Of a stretch of 19,865 nt of DNA, positions 13,985 to 19,865 are shown piece after piece. The DNA is from an uncultured Alphaproteobacteria bacterium (GTDB taxonomy: Bacteria > Pseudomonadota > Alphaproteobacteria > Rhodobacterales > Rhodobacteraceae), in assembly GCA_929200295.1 (NCBI GenBank), contig CAKMZE010000011.1, forward strand, positions 1 to 19,865, given 5' to 3'. Every line of letters starts with the position of its first letter. The first letter of the stretch is position 1. The translations under genes and the position numbers were made by a program. A model generated the notes under the pieces. That model did no database searches, was not told where the DNA came from, and was given only the letters and a program-made list of their open reading frames with translations.

Positions 13985-15010
13985 TTACTCTGCCTCAAAC
14001 GCGTCCATCAAAGCCTGAGCTTGATCGATCAAGGCTTGGCCATCAATCCCTTTGCTTTGCATGTCCTCGACCCATGCCGCGCGGACGGGTGCGGCGGCTT
14101 TGGCCCAAGCGGCAGATTGGGCGGCATCAAGCGTGATGATGTTATTGCCAAGGTCAACAGCAATATCGCGTGCAGCGGCATCAACTGCTGCCAGCTCGCC
14201 TGCGGCAAATACTGAGAATTCCAAACCTGAGTTATCATCGATCACCTGCTGTAGATCAGCGGGAAGGCTCTCATAAACTTGCTTGTTCATCGCCATCACA
14301 AATGTCGCGGTGTACAGCATGTGACCTGTAAATTCTGTATGGTTCTCAACCAGTTCAGATGTGCGCAGCGTGGCTGTTACCTCCCAAGGGATCGTTGTGC
14401 CGTCGATCACCCCTTTTGAGAGAGCCTCGGGCACAGCTGGCACAGACATGCCAACAGGCTCTGCACCCAGCTCTTCGAGCAATGCGTTGACCTGACGCGA
14501 TGCACCGCGAATTTTCATGCCGCGAAAATCGCCGGGGACCTCGACAGGGTCATATGTATGGATGACGCCCGGCCCATGGACCCAAGTGCCCAGAACCTTA
14601 AAGTTTGCGAAATCAGTATCGGCCATTTCGGTTTCAAACAGTTTCCAATAGGCAGAAGATGCGGCGCGCGCATCTTTGACCATAAACGGCAGTTCAAACA
14701 CTTCGGTTCTTGGAAAACGGCCCGGTGTGTAGCCAACGACAGTCCAGATCACATCTGCGATGCCGTCTTCGACCTGGCTGACCAGCTCTGGTGGCACACC
14801 GCCGAGCTGCATTGATGGGTAATGATCGACCTTGATCCGTCCATTTGATGCCGTCTCAACATTTTCGGCCCATGTCTCAAGAATGAGCCGTGGGATGTTG
14901 GCCTGTGCTGGCAGGAACTGATGCATCTTCAGCGTGACCTCTTGGGCGTTTGCGCTCATTGCACAGAGAGCTCCGCCGATCAAGCTCAGAAGTGTTTTGC
15001 GTAACATCAT
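13985..15010 (-). CDS. TRAP transporter periplasmic solute-binding protein (DctP family)
   Basis: Periplasmic receptor of a tripartite ATP-independent transporter, 341 residues. ATG 15010 has AAAGGAG 7 nt upstream and gives the signal peptide MMLRKTLLSLIGGALCAMSA, with cleavage near ANA-QE. DctP motifs include VTLKMHQFLPAQ, GRIKVDHYPSMQLGG, GYTPGRFPRTEVFELPF and the R-containing ligand segment FRGMKIRGASRQ (a conserved Arg for the substrate carboxylate). An organic acid ligand is likely; identity unknown. No small or large membrane subunit (DctQ/DctM) lies in the window. Same strand as the FAH-fold gene 92 bp upstream, so it probably belongs to the right-hand catabolic module rather than to the methylamine genes. 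Confidence 0.88.
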   Translation of the reverse strand: MMLRKTLLSLIGGALCAMSANAQEVTLKMHQFLPAQANIPRLILETWAENVETASNGRIKVDHYPSMQLGGVPPELVSQVEDGIADVIWTVVGYTPGRFPRTEVFELPFMVKDARAASSAYWKLFETEMADTDFANFKVLGTWVHGPGVIHTYDPVEVPGDFRGMKIRGASRQVNALLEELGAEPVGMSVPAVPEALSKGVIDGTTIPWEVTATLRTSELVENHTEFTGHMLYTATFVMAMNKQVYESLPADLQQVIDDNSGLEFSVFAAGELAAVDAAARDIAVDLGNNIITLDAAQSAAWAKAAAPVRAAWVEDMQSKGIDGQALIDQAQALMDAFEAE

Positions 15011-15102
15011 AGGGTGACTCCTTTGGTCTATTTGGCGGCAATATGCTGTCATGCTTCACCATTGCCAAGTGTATGAAACGACGCATGGCAAGATTAAGCG
15101 AC

Positions 15103-15795
15103 TTAAGCGCTGCTGAGGGTCAGTGACAATGCAGATAGCCCGTCAATTTGCGCAGTGAGATGGTCGCCAGCGACCACAGGACCAACCCCCGCAGGTGTAC
15201 CTGTGAGGATCAAATCACCCGCTTGAAGATGATAGTAGCGCGACAGATGGCTGATGATTTCAGGCACAGACCAGACCATATCGTCCAACACCGCGTCCTG
15301 TTTCAGCGCCCCATTCACCAAGAGCTGGATGCGCCGCCCCGAGAGGTCACCAACATCACCCGCACGCGTCAGCGGCGTAAGAACAGCGCCATTTTCGATA
15401 TCCTTGCCCAGATCCCATGGACGGCGGTGGTCTTTTCCGTCTTGCTGACGGTCGCGGCGGGTCATATCGAGCGCGCAGCCATAGCCATAAATAGCGTTTT
15501 GCGCTGTGCTTAAATCACCCTCAAACACCGCAGCACCAAGCGCGACAGCAAGCTCAACCTCGTAATGTAAATTTGTCGTCCCGGGTGGATAGGGGATGGT
15601 TGTGCCGCTGTGGCACACAGCATGTGCCGATTTGGTAAAGTACCACGGCGCCTCGCGGTCAACTTCTCCTCCCATTTCCTGCGCATGAGCTACGTAGTTT
15701 CGACCAACGCAAAAAATGCGGTGAACAGGGAAAACCTGCGTTTCACCCACAACCGGGATGCTAGGCTGTGGGGCGGGCGGAAAGAGGTAGTCCAT
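15103..15795 (-). CDS. Fumarylacetoacetate hydrolase-family protein
   Basis: 230 residues of the FAH C-terminal fold: a metal-dependent hydrolase, hydratase or decarboxylase of 2-keto or acylpyruvate acids. ATG 15795 (MDYLFPPAPQP) is chosen since GAGG lies 9 nt upstream; the frame extends to 15855 but the extra 20 residues look unlike the family. Motifs are FCVGRNYVAHAQEMG near 30-45, WYFTKSAHAV, metal-ligand acids in HYEVELAVALG, GYGCALDMTRRDRQ, WDLGKDIENGAVLTPL and the closing LTGTPAGVGPV. Its size and motifs are closest to fumarylpyruvate hydrolase or related acylpyruvases; true fumarylacetoacetase is much longer. First gene of a minus-strand unit with the TRAP protein; divergent from the aldolase-fold gene. 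Confidence 0.85.
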   Translation of the reverse strand: MDYLFPPAPQPSIPVVGETQVFPVHRIFCVGRNYVAHAQEMGGEVDREAPWYFTKSAHAVCHSGTTIPYPPGTTNLHYEVELAVALGAAVFEGDLSTAQNAIYGYGCALDMTRRDRQQDGKDHRRPWDLGKDIENGAVLTPLTRAGDVGDLSGRRIQLLVNGALKQDAVLDDMVWSVPEIISHLSRYYHLQAGDLILTGTPAGVGPVVAGDHLTAQIDGLSALSLTLSSA

Positions 15796-15828
15796 ACGTG
15801 CGGCCTCATCTTGCTTGATCCCTCTATA

Positions 15829-15869
15829 AAAGGCGCAAGCAGCAGAAACATGCAAGAGCCAGCGCCTTT
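15829..15869. promoter_or_regulatory. Inverted repeat in the divergent promoter of the right-hand module
   Basis: AAAGGCGC (15829-15836) and GCGCCTTT (15862-15869) are perfect inverted repeats, centre to centre 33 bp (about three helical turns), in the 185-bp region between the FAH-fold and aldolase-fold genes. GCTTGATC also occurs twice (15813-15820 and 15919-15926). A looping or paired-site operator is possible. No regulator gene is adjacent in the window. Confidence 0.3.
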
Positions 15870-15980
15870 GATTTATCCCATACGAAATGTCGCTTTCTGA
15901 GGCAGATGGCGTAAATAGGCTTGATCATCACAAATGGTGCTGGCAGCGTCATGTCACGTAGTGCAAAGGACGAGGCGAGC

Positions 15981-16724
15981 ATGACCCGAGAGAACCTAAC
16001 CCATTGGGCTGAGCGTGTTGATCTCGCGGCCGCGTTTCGCTGGACGGCGCGGCTCAATATGCATGAGGCCGTTGCCAATCATTTCTCGCTCGCGATTAAT
16101 GAGGGTGGCACGCGGTTTTTAATGAACCCCAATCAGATGCATTTCTCACGGATCAAAGCCAGCGATATGATCGTGGTCGACGCCAATGACCCCGAAACAT
16201 TGCAAGGCCCGGATGCGCCCGATCCCACAGCATGGGGCCTGCATGGTGGGTTACATCGGCTTGTCCCGCATGCACGCTGCGCAATGCATGTGCATTCCGT
16301 TTTTGCAACAGTGTTGGCCTCACTGAAGGACAGCCGCTTACCGCCAATTGATCAAAACGCTTGCATGTTTTTCAATCGCTATGTGATCGACGAAGGCTAT
16401 GGCGGGCTCGCATTTGAGGATGAGGGCGAACGCTGCGCTGGCCTGTTCACGGATCCAAAGCAAAAGGTAATGATCATGGGCAACCACGGCGTTCTTGTGA
16501 TCGGGGATACCGTTGCTGATACGTTTAACCGTCTCTACCACTTTGAACGCGCAACCGAGACCTATATCCGTGCGCTGCAAACCGGGATGCCTTTGCGCGT
16601 ACTTTCCGATGAAATCGCCGAGAAAACAGCGCAAGAGCTCGATGAATACCCTGAACAAGGTGACAGGCATTTGGCCGAGCTGAAATTGATATTGGATGCA
16701 CAGGAGCCAAACTATGCCCAGTAA
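15981..16724 (+). CDS. Class II aldolase/adducin-fold protein
   Basis: 247 residues in the class II aldolase/adducin fold, usually zinc enzymes that cleave or decarboxylate hydroxy-acids or sugar phosphates. Probable zinc ligands are H103 and H105 (MHVHSVFATV) and H187 (LYHFERATE); GNHGVLVIGDTVADTFNR is also typical. The position of the catalytic acid/base Glu73 of fuculose aldolase appears to be Ala84 (DPTAWGLH), so it resembles the adducin-like branch rather than sugar aldolases. ATG 15981 is chosen for GAGG 5 nt upstream; ATG 15951 is an in-frame alternative. It overlaps the next gene by 11 bp. Substrate unknown. Confidence 0.82.
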   Translation: MTRENLTHWAERVDLAAAFRWTARLNMHEAVANHFSLAINEGGTRFLMNPNQMHFSRIKASDMIVVDANDPETLQGPDAPDPTAWGLHGGLHRLVPHARCAMHVHSVFATVLASLKDSRLPPIDQNACMFFNRYVIDEGYGGLAFEDEGERCAGLFTDPKQKVMIMGNHGVLVIGDTVADTFNRLYHFERATETYIRALQTGMPLRVLSDEIAEKTAQELDEYPEQGDRHLAELKLILDAQEPNYAQ

Positions 16725-17685
16725 CAAAGACTGGAATTACCATCCTGATCTCCCGCTCGAAGATCCGTCTCTTTTTGCGCGTCCCAAGGATGTAGGCTAT
16801 ATCGCCGGATGGCTACGCCGCAATTGGCTAACTTTGTCAGAGCGCGTGCTCATTCTGATCATGTCAATTGGCGTATTTTATACAGTTTACCCCAGTTTAG
16901 AGAGAGTTTCGAACCCCGGTATCAGCTGGGCCTTTGAGGTGCTTGCCATCAATTATGCGCTGGTGTTCACGATCACAGGCGGGCTGCATTGGTATTTTTA
17001 TATGCGCCGTGGCCAAGGGCTAACCCTGAAGTTTGATAAGCGTGATCATAGCCGCAATAACCGCAACTTTCTGTTTGCTGATCAGGTCAAGGACAATATG
17101 TTCTGGACCCTTGCGAGCGGCGTGCCGCAACTGACCGTGTATCAATGCGGGATCATGTGGCTCATGGCGCATGGCTATGCGCCTGTCATCACGTTTAACA
17201 CGCATCCGATATGGTTCGTGTTGTGGATTATGCTTTTACCAGTTTGGTCAGCGTTTCATTTTTATTGGGTGCACCGCTTGCTGCATGTGCCGTTTTTCTA
17301 CACGCGGTTTCATGCGCTGCATCACCGCAACATCAATATCGGTCCTTGGTCTGGGTTTTCGATGCACCCAGTTGAACATGTGCTCTACCTCAGTACGTTG
17401 CTGATCCATACTGTCGTTGCCTCACACCCTGTGCATTTAATATTCCACGCGATCTATCAGGGCCCCGGCGCTGCCATGACCCACACAGGATACGAGGATC
17501 TGTTGATCAAGGATAAGAGGTCTTTGGCACTGGGCACGTTTTATCATACGCTCCATCATCGGTATTTTGAGTGCAATTATGGCAATCAAGAAATGCCATG
17601 GGACCGCTGGTTTGGAACGTTTCATGACGGGACCGAGGAAGGAACGCTCACCACCCGTGCCCGCAAAAAGAAGATGTATTCATGA
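16714..17685 (+). CDS. Sterol desaturase/fatty acid hydroxylase-family membrane protein, copy 1
   Basis: Integral membrane di-iron oxygenase of 323 residues. ATG 16714 has AGGAG 7 nt upstream; the longer frame from 16696 is not needed. There are about four hydrophobic spans, and the His-box ligands are HRLLH (187-191), HALHH (200-204), HPVEH and HTLHH (278-282), giving the HX3H, HX2HH and HX2HH set of the superfamily. Such enzymes hydroxylate or desaturate sterols, fatty acids, sphingolipids or carotenoids using O2 and an electron donor. No ferredoxin or cytochrome b5 partner is encoded here. It overlaps the aldolase-fold gene upstream and couples by ATGA to a paralogue of identical length downstream. 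Confidence 0.87.
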   Translation: MPSNKDWNYHPDLPLEDPSLFARPKDVGYIAGWLRRNWLTLSERVLILIMSIGVFYTVYPSLERVSNPGISWAFEVLAINYALVFTITGGLHWYFYMRRGQGLTLKFDKRDHSRNNRNFLFADQVKDNMFWTLASGVPQLTVYQCGIMWLMAHGYAPVITFNTHPIWFVLWIMLLPVWSAFHFYWVHRLLHVPFFYTRFHALHHRNINIGPWSGFSMHPVEHVLYLSTLLIHTVVASHPVHLIFHAIYQGPGAAMTHTGYEDLLIKDKRSLALGTFYHTLHHRYFECNYGNQEMPWDRWFGTFHDGTEEGTLTTRARKKKMYS

Positions 17686-18653
17686 GCACCCGGCAAGAAT
17701 GGAACCATCAGCCTGATGTGCCGATCCAAGTGTCGCCGCTCTGGCAATGGCCACCACAACCCTATGCCGTATTTCGCTGGTATTGGGACAGCTGGTTTTT
17801 TCTGACGATCAATATGACGATCTTGGGTTTGGCTGGGATGAGCTATCTCTGGTTGAGCCCAGCGCTTGCAACCGCTCACGCATTGTCGTTTGATTGGGTT
17901 GCCACGATTTTTGCGCGCAACGCAGTTCTTTTGATCTGCGTCGCGGGCGGTCTGCATCTGTGGTTTCACACCTATGCGAAACAAGGCACGCATCTGAAAT
18001 ATGATCCCCGGCCTTTTCCACGAATGGGGCGGATGTACACCTTTGACGGCCAGCTGCGCGATAATATCACATGGTCGCTCGCGTCTGGTGTAACCGTTTG
18101 GTCAGGGCTTGAGGTGCTGGTGTGGTGGGCGATGGCAAATGGGTATGCGCCGACACTCATTTGGGCAGATAACCCGCTGTGGTTTGTCGCGGTGTTTTTC
18201 TTGATCCCCATTTGGGAGAGCTTTTATTTTTATTGGATCCATAGGCTTTTGCATACCAATGCGTTCTATCGGTTTCACGCGCTCCATCATCGCAACACTG
18301 ATGTTGGGCCTTGGTCCGGTCTCTCGATGCATCCAGTTGAACATATGCTGTTCTTTGGCACGATCATTCTGCATTTTCTGCTGCCGACACATCCGCTGCA
18401 TCTGATCTTTCATCTGATGTATTATGCGCTCTTTGCTGTGACGACGCACACCGGGTTTGAGGCGCTTTGGTTTCGCAATCAAAAGCGCGCGAATTTGGGA
18501 ACCTTTCACCACCAAATTCACCATCGTTATTTTGAATGTAATTACGGCAGTCTTGATGTGCCGTGGGATAAGCTTTTTGGGTCGTTTCATGATGGGACGA
18601 CTGAGGGAAAAGATCGTATGCGCGCACGGTTAGCCGCACGAAAAAGGACATAA
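17682..18653 (+). CDS. Sterol desaturase/fatty acid hydroxylase-family membrane protein, copy 2
   Basis: 323 residues, clearly paralogous to the gene before it. HRLLH is at 187-191 in both, HALHH is at 199-203, and stretches such as GPWSGLSMHPVEH and HHRYFECNYG match closely. The N-terminal third (residues 1-120) has diverged more. All His boxes are intact, so it is not a decayed copy. Start ATG 17682 overlaps the stop of copy 1 (ATGA), so equal expression is expected. Retained tandem copies with distinct N-termini could form a heteromeric oxygenase or act in sequence on one substrate. The next gene starts 6 bp after the stop. Substrate unknown. Confidence 0.87.
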   Translation: MSTRQEWNHQPDVPIQVSPLWQWPPQPYAVFRWYWDSWFFLTINMTILGLAGMSYLWLSPALATAHALSFDWVATIFARNAVLLICVAGGLHLWFHTYAKQGTHLKYDPRPFPRMGRMYTFDGQLRDNITWSLASGVTVWSGLEVLVWWAMANGYAPTLIWADNPLWFVAVFFLIPIWESFYFYWIHRLLHTNAFYRFHALHHRNTDVGPWSGLSMHPVEHMLFFGTIILHFLLPTHPLHLIFHLMYYALFAVTTHTGFEALWFRNQKRANLGTFHHQIHHRYFECNYGSLDVPWDKLFGSFHDGTTEGKDRMRARLAARKRT

Positions 18654-18659
18654 AGACAC

Positions 18660-19820
18660 ATGATCTACGGATTAACCGACGAACACCAGATGATCACTGA
18701 CACAGTGCGGAGCTTTGTGGAAAAGGAGATCTACCCCCACGAAGAGCTGGTTGAACGCACAGGCGAGGTGCCTGCTGAGATCGCGCAAGAGATCAAGCAA
18801 AAGACTCTCGATCTGGGGTTTTATGCCTGCAATTTCCCACAGAGCGTCGGCTGTGCTGGGCTGTCGCATGTTGAGTTTGCACTGGTTGAACGCGAGCTGG
18901 GGCGTGGTTCAATGGCGCTGACGCATTTCTTTGGGCGGCCGCAGAATATCTTGATGGCGTGCGAAGGCGAACAGGTTGAGCGCTATCTGATGCCTGCAGT
19001 CCGCGGCGAACGGATGGATGCGCTTGCGATGACGGAGCCGGGTGCAGGCTCTGACGTGCGCGGGATGAAATGCACAGCCGTGCGCGATGGTGGGGATTGG
19101 CTGGTCAACGGGACCAAGCATTTTATCTCAGGCGCGGAGCATGCGGATTTTATCATCGTGTTTATTGCAACGGGCGAGGATCAAACCCCGCGTGGCCCGA
19201 AAAAGCGGATCACCGCGTTTCTGGTGGATCGCGGCACGCCGGGGTTCACCATTCGCGATGGGTATAAATCTGTGTCGCATCGTGGCTATAAGAACATGAT
19301 CCTTGATTTTGACAACTGCCGTTTACCTGATGCGCAGGTTCTAGGCGAGGTTGATAGCGGATTTGAGGTGATGAACACTTGGCTCTATGCCACGCGGATC
19401 ACCGTTGCCGCAATGTCAGTTGGCCGCGCGCGCCGGGTGTTTGATTATGCTTTGACCTATGCCGCAGAACGCGAGCAATTTGGCCAGAAGATCGGTAAAT
19501 TCCAAGGGGTGAGCTTTCAGATCGCTGATATGATCACCGAGATTGATGCCGCCGATCTGCTCACCCTTGCGAGCGCGGACCGGCTTGATAAGGGGCTGCC
19601 TGCCAATCGCGAGATCGCATCTGCGAAACTATATGCGACCGAGATGTTAGCGCGGGTCACAGATACGGCTATTCAAGTGCATGGCGGCATGGGGTTGATG
19701 GATGATTACCCGCTTGAACGGTTCTGGCGTGATGCGCGGGTCGAGCGGATTTGGGATGGTACATCGGAAATTCAACGCCATATCATCAGTCGCGATCTTT
19801 TGCGGGCGCTTGGAGCGTAA
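18660..19820 (+). CDS. Acyl-CoA dehydrogenase-family flavoprotein
   Basis: 386 residues, full length for an acyl-CoA dehydrogenase. The helical N-terminal domain is at 1-115, the beta domain contains the FAD/acyl motif AMTEPGAGSDVRGMKCTAV (about 122-140), and the C-terminal domain has REQFGQKIGKFQGVSFQIAD and QVHGGMGLMDDYPLERFWRD. It should insert a 2,3-double bond into a CoA thioester and pass electrons to ETF. The usual catalytic base Glu (IYEGT motif) is Asp366 (RIWDGTSEIQR), and the alternative Glu site of isovaleryl-CoA dehydrogenase also seems absent (YATRITV). ATG 18660 lies 6 bp after the previous stop, so it shares the operon. No CoA ligase or enoyl-CoA hydratase is in view. Confidence 0.88.
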   Translation: MIYGLTDEHQMITDTVRSFVEKEIYPHEELVERTGEVPAEIAQEIKQKTLDLGFYACNFPQSVGCAGLSHVEFALVERELGRGSMALTHFFGRPQNILMACEGEQVERYLMPAVRGERMDALAMTEPGAGSDVRGMKCTAVRDGGDWLVNGTKHFISGAEHADFIIVFIATGEDQTPRGPKKRITAFLVDRGTPGFTIRDGYKSVSHRGYKNMILDFDNCRLPDAQVLGEVDSGFEVMNTWLYATRITVAAMSVGRARRVFDYALTYAAEREQFGQKIGKFQGVSFQIADMITEIDAADLLTLASADRLDKGLPANREIASAKLYATEMLARVTDTAIQVHGGMGLMDDYPLERFWRDARVERIWDGTSEIQRHIISRDLLRALGA

Positions 19821-19823
19821 GAA

Positions 19824-19865
19824 ATGGCGGGCTTTCTTATGAGGATTTTCGCCGCCTTTCAGGCG
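19824..19865 (+). CDS. Possible start of the next gene (cut by window edge)
   Basis: ATG 19824 follows the acyl-CoA dehydrogenase stop by 3 bp, with GGAG about 10 nt before it, and the frame stays open to the edge (MAGFLMRIFAAFQA). It would continue the operon. Only 14 codons are visible and no family can be suggested. Confidence 0.35.
   Translation, partial: MAGFLMRIFAAFQA

Noticed and set aside
13937..14215. Plus-strand frame beginning in the gmaS terminator
   Set aside because: It starts within the terminator hairpin and is antisense to the clear TRAP receptor gene.

Overview
The window reads as a piece of a marine Roseobacter-clade (Rhodobacterales) alphaproteobacterium. The reasons are the moderately GC-rich coding sequence and the gene set for methylated-amine use (a TMAO-type betaine ABC importer, a dmmDABC dimethylamine monooxygenase cluster, an Amt permease, then mgsABC-gmaS), which is characteristic of that group. 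No tRNA, rRNA, insertion sequence, phage gene or CRISPR array was seen. The taxonomic call is an inference from gene content.

Left part (1-3568): an ABC importer of the glycine betaine/TMAO class is on the minus strand, with the binding protein first (tmoX-like) and then the ATPase, which runs off the left edge. Upstream of it is a GlxA/AraC-type regulator, divergent from an XRE-cupin regulator. The XRE-cupin gene runs tail-to-tail into the dmm operon and shares a palindromic CTAG stop with dmmC.

Middle (3565-13976): dmmD, dmmA, dmmB and dmmC on the minus strand encode a dimethylamine monooxygenase (small Cys4 protein, FAD/NAD/[2Fe-2S] reductase, HODM/DUF3445 haem subunit) and its GcvT-like partner. 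Next, also on the minus strand, come an Amt-family permease and an uncharacterised 57-residue single-span membrane protein, closed by a strong terminator. Divergent from amt, the plus-strand operon mgsA-mgsB-mgsC-gmaS makes gamma-glutamylmethylamide and N-methylglutamate from monomethylamine. It ends in a bidirectional terminator. Together these genes describe the route TMAO uptake, dimethylamine to methylamine, then methylamine to N-methylglutamate. The enzymes Tmm and Tdm (TMA to TMAO to DMA) and N-methylglutamate dehydrogenase (mgd) are not in the window.

Right part (13985-19865): a second, apparently unrelated module. A fumarylacetoacetate-hydrolase-fold enzyme and a TRAP solute-binding protein lie on the minus strand. 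Divergent from them is a tightly packed plus-strand operon with a class II aldolase/adducin-fold protein, two tandem paralogous membrane His-box (sterol desaturase/fatty acid hydroxylase) proteins of 323 residues each, and an acyl-CoA dehydrogenase with Asp at the usual catalytic Glu position. I do not recognise this as a known pathway. It looks like uptake and oxidative breakdown of an unknown substrate and is the best candidate here for undescribed biology.

Several start codons were moved from the longest possible frame to one with a Shine-Dalgarno match; these are noted per gene. Homology statements are from memory of the families, with no search run.
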